Source: Saprospiraceae bacterium UBA2365 (GTDB taxonomy: Bacteria; Bacteroidota; Bacteroidia; Chitinophagales; Saprospiraceae). Taken from it: a DNA stretch of 16,722 nucleotides. A program made the position numbers and the translations under genes. The stretch is from assembly GCA_002344345.1 (NCBI GenBank), contig DDTL01000178.1, forward strand, positions 1 to 16,722, in the 5' to 3' direction. The notes below the pieces were generated by a model, which searched no databases, had not been told where the DNA came from, and saw only the letters and a program-made list of their open reading frames with translations. Positions 7,155 through 14,164 of the stretch are shown here, one piece after another (positions within the stretch are counted from its first letter, which is position 1; each line of letters begins with the position of its first letter).

Positions 7155-8462
7155 GTGAAAGTAAAATCCAAAGTTCAATTCGCGGTCAAAGGCCAGGAAT
7201 GCCTAAATTGTGGTCATGAGATGCTCCACGAAGAGAATTATTGTCCTGAATGCGGACAGCAGAATGATCAACGAAGGATGAGCGTCAGGAATTTCCTACA
7301 CACCATGCTTGCCGGTTTTTATTCATTTGATTCCAGATTTTTCAGGACCATTATTCCACTGATCATCAAACCCGGAAAAGTCAGCAAAGAGTACATTCAG
7401 GGTAAAAGGACATATTACAGCAATCCTTTTCAACTGTTGCTGCAAACCGCCATTGTTTTTTTTGTTGTGGTCGGATTGATCAATTCAATAAAGAGTTTCA
7501 ATTCAATGCCCGAAGAAAATAGACTTCAAAAGCAGCAAAACTCAGCAGATACGCCTGGTATCAACATGAATATGGGGATGGATCCTTTTGAAAAAATCTA
7601 TCAGGAAAAATTAGACTCCGTATTCAAAGCAGATCAGCTGAAAATTGTCTTTCAGGATCAGAATGTGCCAAAATCCGGGAAGGATACTTTGTTTGCACAA
7701 TTACATACGATCGGAATACAATTAGAATTTCCTGAATACAATCATGATGACTATGATGTGGATTTGATGGAAATGGATTCTTTCAATATCCATTTTTTGA
7801 AAACTACCAAAATATTGGAAAATCATTTGAAGAAAATGAATATTCAATATGACATTGATGATCAATATTACAGGGATATTCAAAAAAATTTGACCGGAGT
7901 GCTGGTAAATCTGATTGGCTTTAGCAACATCAATGAATTTATTGAATTTGCAGGAAATAATGAAAAACTGACAACGAAAGAAGCTTTGGATAGTTTACAT
8001 TATGCATATTCCAAAAGAAATATTTTCTGGTACCAGAAAGCAACAGATTTTAATAAATTGTTGTACGACAAGGAATTCAGGCACGATTATGTGGATGGGA
8101 TCATATCCAAAACTACCCTTGCATTATTCTTTTTGTTGCCTGTTTTTACTTTGTTCATGACCCTGATTTATTTCACCAGCCGTTACAACTACAGTGAAAA
8201 TCTCGTAGTTGTATTCAATCTGCAGACTGTATTTTTCATTATTTTGCTCATTTCAGTGTTGATTTACAATCTGTTTGACACGAGGTATGTCATTGTAATA
8301 TTGAATCTGGCCTATTTCTTTTATGTCTACAAATCACTCAGGAACATTTACCGGCAAAGCAGATTGCTCACAATGTTCAAGTTTATACTTTTAACCATGT
8401 TTTATGGCTTTTTGAGTATTGTCGGTTTCCTGATGGTTTCGTTTCTGGTATTTTTATTTTAA
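7155..8462 (+). CDS. DUF3667 family membrane protein with N-terminal zinc ribbon
   Basis: The 435-residue product opens with a zinc-ribbon-like knuckle, Cys16-x2-Cys19 and Cys30-x2-Cys33 (CLNC, CPEC). The DUF3667 signature follows: SVRNFLHTML, a conserved FDSRFFRT, KPGKVSKEYIQGKR and YYSNPFQ. One hydrophobic segment lies at about 93-113. A soluble, acidic central region spans about 115-315, and four hydrophobic segments fill the C-terminus (about 321-341, 352-376, 380-397, 407-435). The family is common in Bacteroidota and has no assigned function that I know. The frame upstream is closed by a TAA at 7116-7118 and has no ATG, so the GTG at 7155 is the most likely start, with a weak ribosome site. 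It follows mutB by 77 bases without a visible promoter or terminator, so co-transcription is possible. Confidence 0.85.
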   Translation: MKVKSKVQFAVKGQECLNCGHEMLHEENYCPECGQQNDQRRMSVRNFLHTMLAGFYSFDSRFFRTIIPLIIKPGKVSKEYIQGKRTYYSNPFQLLLQTAIVFFVVVGLINSIKSFNSMPEENRLQKQQNSADTPGINMNMGMDPFEKIYQEKLDSVFKADQLKIVFQDQNVPKSGKDTLFAQLHTIGIQLEFPEYNHDDYDVDLMEMDSFNIHFLKTTKILENHLKKMNIQYDIDDQYYRDIQKNLTGVLVNLIGFSNINEFIEFAGNNEKLTTKEALDSLHYAYSKRNIFWYQKATDFNKLLYDKEFRHDYVDGIISKTTLALFFLLPVFTLFMTLIYFTSRYNYSENLVVVFNLQTVFFIILLISVLIYNLFDTRYVIVILNLAYFFYVYKSLRNIYRQSRLLTMFKFILLTMFYGFLSIVGFLMVSFLVFLF

Positions 8463-8660
8463 TAAAATGATAATCAATTAAATGCATTTAAATGATGATA
8501 GCAGAGCCATCCTGGAAAATAATTTGGAATTGATCTTTCCCCTGTATTTTCATAATAAATGAGGAATCAAATCCCGAAATAATATAATTTTTGAGGATTC
8601 AGATCTTTTAACTTCTAACCATTTAAGCCAAAAGGGTAGGGATCACCTTCTTTCACCGGT

Positions 8661-9788
8661 TCATTCATGAAAAAACAATCCAGAAGTGATCGCATCTGCA
8701 AACAACATGCCCTGTAAGCTCAACGAAAAATTACCCTCTTGCGCGATCACCCGTCCATCGCCCAGATATGGAGCGATATTGTTCAGAAAATGTCTTTCAA
8801 ATACATTTCCCATATTCCGGATATCATCCAGTTCGCAGCCCCACATCGTCCTCATCCGGGTGAGTAGGTATTCATTGTAATGATCTTCAGGCGTCAACCA
8901 CTCCGATTCAAACGGTAAGAAACCCTGCTGAATGCTATTGATGTACCGGCCGTTATTGGCTATATTCCACTGACGGCTGATCCCGTTGAAAGAATGCGCA
9001 GACGGTCCTATTCCCAGGTATGGCTCTCCTTTCCAGTATGCCGTATTATGCCTGGCATACCTTCCTGGTAAGGCATAATTGGAGATTTCATAATGTTCAT
9101 AACCTTTTTCAGCCATATAGGAATGAGTGAACGAAAACTGTCTGGCCATGATCTCCTCTTCCGGCAGGATCACCTGTTTTGTTTTGACCAGGTGATTTAA
9201 AGCTGTCCTTTTTTCAACAGTCAGATTGTAGAAGGAAAAATGCGGAACGGGGAATTCCAATGCCTGGTCCAATTGCTTTTTCCAACTGTCCACATCTGAT
9301 CCCGGCATGCCAAAAATCAGGTCGATACTGAAGTCGTCAAAACCTGCATCTACTATGTTTTGTATGGATCTTATCGCATCTTTGGCATTGTGTGAACGAT
9401 TGAGCAGTTGAAGGATATCATCATCAAAGGATTGCACTCCAAGACTCAATCGGTTGATCCCGAGCTCTTTAAGATCATTCAGGTAACCAGGCTGGATGTC
9501 ATCAGGATTGGCCTCAAGGGTGATCTCTGCCCCGGTTTCGATCCGGTAAACGGAGTGTATTTTCTGAAGGATGCTTTCCAATTCTGATGGCTTGAGCAGT
9601 GAGGGCGTACCTCCGCCAAAATAAAGCGTTTGAATGCTTCTGTTGTCCAGATAATCTTTACTCAGGTCGATTTCCAGAAGGATGGCATCGATCAACAGGC
9701 TTTTATTTCGCTGTGAAACAGCGAAATGAAAATTGCAATAGTGGCATTTTTGCCTGCAAAAAGGAATATGTATATATATGCCTGCCAA
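8661..9788 (-). CDS. hemW: HemW-type radical SAM protein (haem chaperone, HemN-like)
   Basis: The product is about 375 residues, the normal length for HemW. The N-terminus reads AGIYIHIPF followed by C11-x3-C15-x2-C18, then NF: the radical-SAM [4Fe-4S] site with the HemW form of the fourth position rather than the extra cysteine of true coproporphyrinogen dehydrogenase HemN. Further motifs are YFGGGTPSLL, LEANPDD, RLSLGVQSFDD, LNRSH, DLIFGMPG, SFYNLTVEKRTAL, YEISNYA and LGIGPSAHSF. HemW proteins bind haem and are proposed to deliver it to membrane respiratory enzymes; older annotations say oxygen-independent coproporphyrinogen III oxidase. The only starts in frame are TTG codons at 9792-9794 and 9786-9788. 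The second puts the start directly before AGIYIHIPF, as in homologues. It lies 22 bases after the Trp-repeat gene, probably in one operon. Confidence 0.92.
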   Translation of the reverse strand: MAGIYIHIPFCRQKCHYCNFHFAVSQRNKSLLIDAILLEIDLSKDYLDNRSIQTLYFGGGTPSLLKPSELESILQKIHSVYRIETGAEITLEANPDDIQPGYLNDLKELGINRLSLGVQSFDDDILQLLNRSHNAKDAIRSIQNIVDAGFDDFSIDLIFGMPGSDVDSWKKQLDQALEFPVPHFSFYNLTVEKRTALNHLVKTKQVILPEEEIMARQFSFTHSYMAEKGYEHYEISNYALPGRYARHNTAYWKGEPYLGIGPSAHSFNGISRQWNIANNGRYINSIQQGFLPFESEWLTPEDHYNEYLLTRMRTMWGCELDDIRNMGNVFERHFLNNIAPYLGDGRVIAQEGNFSLSLQGMLFADAITSGLFFHE

Positions 9789-9810
9789 AATCAATAAAGT
9801 TGATCAGCTA

Positions 9811-10365
9811 TCAGAACTTTGGGCTTGATTGATAGATGGCGATGAAGATCATGGCCATCCGGTAAAGCGATGAAATGTCATCATGCAGTTGATCTTCCAC
9901 CAGCCACACTGATGGATCCTGCTCGTATTCAGTGTAAATATCGATAAAACCTTGCCGTTCACCTTCTGAAAACCAGACGAAAGGAGGCGCATCGCGTTTG
10001 AGTTTGAATTGGATGATCCGTTCCCCATCTGAAAACCGCCATTCACTGAGATCATTCGACCACATCGTTCGGGCAGTTAAAACCTCATTGCCTGAGCGAA
10101 ATTCCCAAAGGTTTTGATCAGGCGGGAATTTCAGCTTCATCGTACCCGTGTTTTCTCCAAATTCAAATTGCCATTCTGTCCAGTCGTCCGCCAAAGCCCA
10201 GGTGGCAGAAATACTGCCTTTGATATCTGAACTGTCTGTTTCGATAGTCCATTCCCTGAACGAATCCAGCCATTTTGCCTCCACACGGATAATGCGTTGT
10301 GCATTGGGGTGTGGTTGAAAACACAGTAAGGCAGTCAGGAATAAAATCAGATCCTTATAGTTCAT
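9811..10365 (-). CDS. Exported protein with about six Trp-rich repeats, function unknown
   Basis: The product is 184 residues from the ATG at 10363-10365. A TTG at 10374 in frame would add three residues and is less likely. A signal peptide (MNYKDLILFLTALLCF, cut near PNA-Q) is followed by about six units of 20-25 residues built on W-x(5-7)-W-x-[FI]: WLDSFREWTI, WALADDWTEWQFEF, DQNLWEF, WSNDLSEWRF, APPFVWF and QDPSVWLVED. These suggest a small repetitive beta-structure. The C-terminus is a hydrophobic stretch, MAMIFIAIYQ. I recall similar uncharacterised Bacteroidota proteins but no assigned function. It sits 117 bases after the DUF3127 gene and 22 bases before hemW on the same strand, so it is probably co-transcribed with hemW. 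A periplasmic or envelope location is inferred. Confidence 0.75.
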   Translation of the reverse strand: MNYKDLILFLTALLCFQPHPNAQRIIRVEAKWLDSFREWTIETDSSDIKGSISATWALADDWTEWQFEFGENTGTMKLKFPPDQNLWEFRSGNEVLTARTMWSNDLSEWRFSDGERIIQFKLKRDAPPFVWFSEGERQGFIDIYTEYEQDPSVWLVEDQLHDDISSLYRMAMIFIAIYQSSPKF

Positions 10366-10381
10366 CCGGGTCAATTTGATT

Positions 10382-10451
10382 GAAATAATGGTTGAAAATA
10401 ATTATTTCACCATAGTATTGACTCATTTGCAGATAAATAAATGAATCTGCA
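10382..10451. other. Two small inverted repeats between the DUF3127 and Trp-repeat genes
   Basis: gaaataat at 10382-10389 pairs with attatttc at 10401-10408, and tgcagat at 10428-10434 pairs with atctgca at 10445-10451. Both are short and AT-rich without a T-run, so termination or attenuation here is only a possibility. Confidence 0.3.
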
Positions 10452-10482
10452 GGATGAACAACCGGTCACCTTGATCACCATA

Positions 10483-10866
10483 TTAAAATGGCAGATCATC
10501 AAAATCTTTGTTTTCAGACGCGATACTTTCTCCAAAATCCGCAGCATAAGGTGGAAATTCACCAGCCGGATCTTGTTTTGATTCCTGTTTTTCTTCTGCT
10601 TTCGCTGCCTCAATACGCCAGGCATTCAGATTTGTGAAAAACTTCTCGTTCCATTCACGACCTCTCAGGTCAAAATGCACCTTGATCTGACTACCCGGTT
10701 CAATACCGTCTATGGCTGAACATTTGTCCTGGGTCAACTGGAATTTGATGTATTGCGGGTAATTGTCTTCGCTGATGACGATCACAAATTCGCGGGCCTG
10801 AAAAGAAGCCGTCTTGTTCTCTGTTTCAAAAACCTTATGGAGTTTTCCTTCAATTTCAAATGACAT
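10483..10866 (-). CDS. DUF3127 family OB-fold-like protein with SSB-like acidic tail
   Basis: The 127-residue product starts at the ATG 10864-10866. The first 88 residues match the DUF3127 pattern: MSFEIEGKLHKVFET, FQAREFVIVI, YPQYIKFQLTQDKC, GSQIKVHFDLRGREW and FFTNLNAWRIE. This reads like an OB-fold beta-barrel of the kind in single-stranded-DNA-binding proteins. A flexible Lys/Glu/Gln/Pro linker follows, and the chain ends in NKDFDDLPF. That end closely resembles the acidic tip of bacterial SSB (DDDIPF), which recruits replication and repair partners. A nucleic-acid-binding role is therefore plausible but is inference; the family is uncharacterised to my knowledge. The gene begins 11 bases after the upstream lipoprotein gene ends, so the two are almost certainly co-transcribed. 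Confidence 0.88.
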   Translation of the reverse strand: MSFEIEGKLHKVFETENKTASFQAREFVIVISEDNYPQYIKFQLTQDKCSAIDGIEPGSQIKVHFDLRGREWNEKFFTNLNAWRIEAAKAEEKQESKQDPAGEFPPYAADFGESIASENKDFDDLPF

Positions 10867-10877
10867 ATAATTGATTT

Positions 10878-11573
10878 TTATAATTGATTAATCCTGTTAA
10901 TAGCGCCGACAATACCGGCAATGATGATCTCCGTAGCATCGCAATATTCATTGGTCATGTAAAACATGGGCTTGCCTGTTCTTTGATAGGCTCCTACCAC
11001 CTGCCGGTTAAGCACGATCTGATAACCCGGAAGTTTTGGTTCTGTTTTGTCTGAATCCGCATAATTCTTAATGGGGCCTATCTCATAAAATTCATATTTG
11101 TTGGATGCAAACCCGGCTATATCGTTGTCATTTTTTTGGATGAAGATAATAGCATATTCATCATGGGATGCATAAAAATAAGCGATAAATGCACGGTCAA
11201 ACCTATCCGGAATGTCGATTTCCATATTGTAAGCTCGTGCAAATTCGGTTAGCAACGCACGGTCATTCAGTTCCATGAGTAAATTATTGTAGACGTAATT
11301 GTCATTGTTGCTGGTGGAAAACTTATGTATATCTCCGTTGGCAAAATACCGGTCAATTTTGGCAAAACGCATCCAGGCTGTATTGAACTCATCCGGGTAT
11401 ATATCAAAATGCCCCAAGTGCAGGGTATCATTCTCATTATCATGATTCATGATCTCAAATTGCTTAGAATGTGCCTGCAGATAAGGATCCAGCTTTATGA
11501 CCTTTTGTCCGCAAGAGATCTGGGTGAAAACTGCCAAAATTAAAACGTTGAAAAGGGTGAATTTGAATTGCAT
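10878..11573 (-). CDS. Putative lipoprotein or exported protein, function unknown
   Basis: The product is 231 residues from the ATG at 11571-11573. An upstream start at 11672 would add 33 lysine-rich residues in front of a clear signal peptide and is rejected. Residues 1-20 (MQFKFTLFNVLILAVFTQIS) are a hydrophobic export signal followed by Cys21-Gly-Gln. This could be a lipoprotein lipidation site, though Gln at position -3 is unusual; cleavage by signal peptidase I is the alternative. The mature part is mixed alpha/beta with many aromatic residues (for example FIAYFYASHDEYAIIFIQ, YEFYEIGPI) and a short Gly/Ile-rich C-terminal stretch, IIIAGIVGAIN. I recognise no family. It is the first gene of the probable operon lipoprotein, DUF3127, Trp-repeat protein, hemW. 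Confidence 0.7.
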   Translation of the reverse strand: MQFKFTLFNVLILAVFTQISCGQKVIKLDPYLQAHSKQFEIMNHDNENDTLHLGHFDIYPDEFNTAWMRFAKIDRYFANGDIHKFSTSNNDNYVYNNLLMELNDRALLTEFARAYNMEIDIPDRFDRAFIAYFYASHDEYAIIFIQKNDNDIAGFASNKYEFYEIGPIKNYADSDKTEPKLPGYQIVLNRQVVGAYQRTGKPMFYMTNEYCDATEIIIAGIVGAINRINQL

Positions 11574-11949
11574 TTTTTTCACTGTTAAAAAATTTTTGTG
11601 CAATGATACAATTTTACACTTAATCACACAAAAAAAGTATTTTTCATGCTTGATTTTGACTTTCCTGATCAAAAAACACTGACAGTTTGGTCAAATCAAT
11701 CATTACTGCATACTTTTTTTATGACTTTCATACTGATAGCTATCTTTTGAAATTAAGTTTTTTTTAATCTATGTGAACCTATGTTTCTATGTTCCTATGT
11801 GGTGGAAAATCTAATTCATCCTTTCGAAAATATCCTGGGTAATCATATTGTTCAATTAAAATGATCAATAGATCCAATGTTTTCCTGAAAATACATTATC
11901 ACAGGAAATATTTACAAATATAATTGATGCCTTCATTTCTGATTTTTAT
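11574..11949. other. Divergent intergenic region with CTATGT repeats
   Basis: About 375 very AT-rich bases between two divergently transcribed genes. CTATGT occurs four times at 11769, 11779, 11787 and 11795 with 8-10 base spacing. The + strand promoter lies at its right end. I found no exact promoter match for the - strand lipoprotein gene. Confidence 0.5.
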
Positions 11950-11957
11950 TATTTTTG
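11924..11957 (+). promoter_or_regulatory. Bacteroidota-type promoter for the two-TM protein gene
   Basis: TTG at 11924-11926 and TATTTTTG at 11950-11957 are 23 bases apart, within the TTG-N17-23-TAnnTTTG range. The ATG at 11985 lies 28 bases beyond. The alternative TTG start codon at 11955-11957 would lie inside the -7 element, which argues against it. Confidence 0.5.
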
Positions 11958-11984
11958 AACCATCGTTCAGGAAAACTTTTACCT

Positions 11985-12515
11985 ATGTTTAAAGTCAGAT
12001 TGATTTCGGATCCCGCATATTATATCATTTGGAGGAAAACAATGGTATCAGGATTTATTATATGGTTGGCACTATTTTTCCTCTTGAAGTTATTGGATGT
12101 TTTCATTCCTGCCGAAAAGGAATGGATTGTAATGCTTATCATCATTTTCAGTGGATTAATTCCCTGGATACCATTATTCTTTTTTTACAAACAAATCAAT
12201 TCCTTAAGTTCCAGATTTTGGCTTGAAATTGATCAAAATACCATCAAAGTCACTGATAATAATGGGAATGTGGATCAAATGCTTCAAATTGGTTCGGGTG
12301 ATGTGATTTTGGCCAATGAAAAATATGAACAGGAGGATCCACCCTGGAAGTTTGTCCTGAATAAATACAGAAAGAATAAAATCACCATTATAAACAGCAA
12401 AGCTAAAGCCACTTTTTATTTTAAGCCAGATTCATTTTACAGTATTAACCAACTCGAAACCATCCTCCGGCTCTGGCAGGACAAAGGCTGTAAAGTTGAA
12501 CGCATAAAACTGTAA
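11985..12515 (+). CDS. Two-TM membrane protein with a soluble C-terminal domain, function unknown
   Basis: The product is 176 residues from the ATG at 11985; a TTG at 11955 in frame falls inside the predicted promoter. Residues 20-40 and 47-68 are strongly hydrophobic and separated by a short loop containing PAEKEW, giving a hairpin of two membrane helices. The remaining 108 residues are polar and strand-rich (FWLEIDQNTIKVTD, VDQMLQIGSGDVILA, KITIINSKAKATFYFKP), ending in a likely amphipathic helix, SINQLETILRLWQDKG. The order of two helices, beta-sheet domain and terminal helix resembles bacterial PH-like (bPH) membrane proteins, but this is shape only, without a diagnostic motif. It converges with ricT with only 26 bases between the stops and no visible terminator. 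Confidence 0.7.
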   Translation: MFKVRLISDPAYYIIWRKTMVSGFIIWLALFFLLKLLDVFIPAEKEWIVMLIIIFSGLIPWIPLFFFYKQINSLSSRFWLEIDQNTIKVTDNNGNVDQMLQIGSGDVILANEKYEQEDPPWKFVLNKYRKNKITIINSKAKATFYFKPDSFYSINQLETILRLWQDKGCKVERIKL

Positions 12516-12541
12516 AAATCCGGTTTTTCACCAACTTTTCA

Positions 12542-13966
12542 TTATTGCTGATCTTTTTGAGGCGGCCTTTCTGGTCTGCGGTTGCCTCTGAAATTCCGGT
12601 TTTTATCCCATCTTTTCTTATTGTTTCCCAGTTTTGGCTGACCGGATTGGTCTGCTGCCGGTTTATTCTGATCAGTGTGTTTAGGCCTGTTTGGATCCTG
12701 CTCATTCGAACGCGGCTTTTGTTGATGTTTTTGTTGCTGCTGATTCGGATAATTTTTTTGCCGCTGTCCTTCTTTCCCTGAAGGCTTTTCCTGTGGTCCG
12801 GATTGCTTCGGATCCTGGTTGGCAAATCTTTCCCTGTCTTTCGATCCTGAATTTTGCCTGTTTCCGCCCTTCTTTTTTTTCTTCTTGCTAACCGGCAATT
12901 CAATCTGACCTGTTACATCTGCAAAATCCACATTTTCATCCACATCTTCCTTGATGTACTGAACTACACCCAGCGATTCAGGTTTTTCGCCACGTTGATT
13001 CTGGGCAAGGATGTCATCGATGTTGTCTTTGTGTACCGCATAAACCCGGTTTTTCTCCACATCATTGCGAATGCTGTAGTAGAGCAATCCTTTGAAGATA
13101 TCTGTCTTGATCAGAATGGCCGTTCCTTGTTTGGTTTCAAGCCTTTCAGCGTCTTTCGGGAAGTCCTCCAGTGCATCGATGTAGGTGTCGAGTTCGAAAT
13201 TCAGACAGCATTTCAGCCTGCCACACAATCCGGTCAGTTTGGATTGATTGATCGCAATGTTCTGATATCGGGCTGCTTCTGTGGTCACTGAACTGAAATT
13301 CGTCAACCATGAAGAACAGCACAATTCTCTTCCACAGGAAGCAATACCGCCGATCCGCGAAGATTCCTGCCTTATACCGATCTGCCTCATCTCGATCTTT
13401 ACCCTGAATTCCCGAGCATAGATCTTCACCAGTTCCCTGAAATCCACCCGGCCTTCAGCGGTATAGTAAAAAGTTGCTTTTCGTTTATCTCCCTGATATT
13501 CAACATCTCCGAGTTTCATGTCGAGTTTGAGGGATGTAGCCAGGTTTTTGGCTTTGTGCAAAGCGCTTAGTTCCATAGCTCTTGCCTCCGTAAGCTTTTC
13601 CAGGTCTCTGTCGTTGGCCAGCCTTTGAATCTCAAAAATATCCCGGTCTTCCCTGTAGTTCTTCTTTTTCATCTGAAGCCTTACCAGGTCACCTGTCAAA
13701 CTGATCTGTCCCACATCATATCCGCTGGAAGTCGTCACTATGACCCAATCCCCGGTGTGGATATCCAGTTTGTGAATGTTGCGATAAAAATCTTTGCGCG
13801 AACCGTTTTTAAAGCTGATTTCATAGATGTCATAAGGGGTGGGATCAACGGATATTCTGTCTTCCAGCCAGTCAAAAGTGCTGAGTTTGTTGCATCCGCC
13901 GGATTTACAACCACAACCACTTTTTTTTTGCTCCTGTTGTATATTATTATCGTTATCTGTAAACAT
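12542..13966 (-). CDS. ricT: RicT/YaaT-type PSP1-domain protein with a long basic C-terminal tail
   Basis: The 474-residue product starts at the ATG 13964-13966. The N-terminus has a cysteine cluster (C18, C20, C25 in GCGCKSGGC). The PSP1 region follows with GDWVIVTTSSGYDVGQI, MKLGDVEYQGD, KATFYYTAEGRVDFRELVK, RQIGIRQESSRIGG, ASCGRELCCSSWL and GLCGRLKCCLNFE. The paired CxxxxCC clusters are typical of YaaT/RicT. In Bacillus the protein forms the Ric complex, which carries Fe-S clusters and modulates RNase Y. Residues from about 361 (nt 12545-12886) form a disordered tail rich in Lys, Arg, Gln, Asn and Pro, which the 275-residue Bacillus protein lacks; RNA contact is a possible role. The holB-ricT order is a widely conserved pairing. 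No gldH follows, although that is the usual Bacteroidota neighbour. Confidence 0.92.
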   Translation of the reverse strand: MFTDNDNNIQQEQKKSGCGCKSGGCNKLSTFDWLEDRISVDPTPYDIYEISFKNGSRKDFYRNIHKLDIHTGDWVIVTTSSGYDVGQISLTGDLVRLQMKKKNYREDRDIFEIQRLANDRDLEKLTEARAMELSALHKAKNLATSLKLDMKLGDVEYQGDKRKATFYYTAEGRVDFRELVKIYAREFRVKIEMRQIGIRQESSRIGGIASCGRELCCSSWLTNFSSVTTEAARYQNIAINQSKLTGLCGRLKCCLNFELDTYIDALEDFPKDAERLETKQGTAILIKTDIFKGLLYYSIRNDVEKNRVYAVHKDNIDDILAQNQRGEKPESLGVVQYIKEDVDENVDFADVTGQIELPVSKKKKKKGGNRQNSGSKDRERFANQDPKQSGPQEKPSGKEGQRQKNYPNQQQQKHQQKPRSNEQDPNRPKHTDQNKPAADQSGQPKLGNNKKRWDKNRNFRGNRRPERPPQKDQQ

Positions 13967-14164
13967 GTTTTTTTTGCTTTATTCAGTGCCCAAACCAGCA
14001 TGATCTACGATTTCGAGGCAAGATTTTTAAGTGAAATGTTAAGTTCATTCCTTTTTTAAAATCTCGACATTTATCTGTTTATTTATCTGCATCCAACACG
14101 CTGCTGCCTTTTCGTAATGCTTCAATGATAGATCTACATCGTAATCACTCTTTCTGCCTAATCA

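Noticed and set aside
11574..11672. 33-residue N-terminal extension of the putative lipoprotein
   Set aside because: It would bury the signal peptide that begins at the ATG 11571-11573.
12445..12903. 152-codon - strand frame and + strand frames over the ricT tail and core (for example 12854-13291)
   Set aside because: They are frameshifted or antisense readings of the low-complexity, Lys/Gln-rich ricT region.
13917..13929. Phase-variable homopolymer near the ricT start
   Set aside because: The run of about nine A (coding strand) near codons 13-15 could slip, but phase variation of a housekeeping gene is unlikely and there is no supporting evidence.
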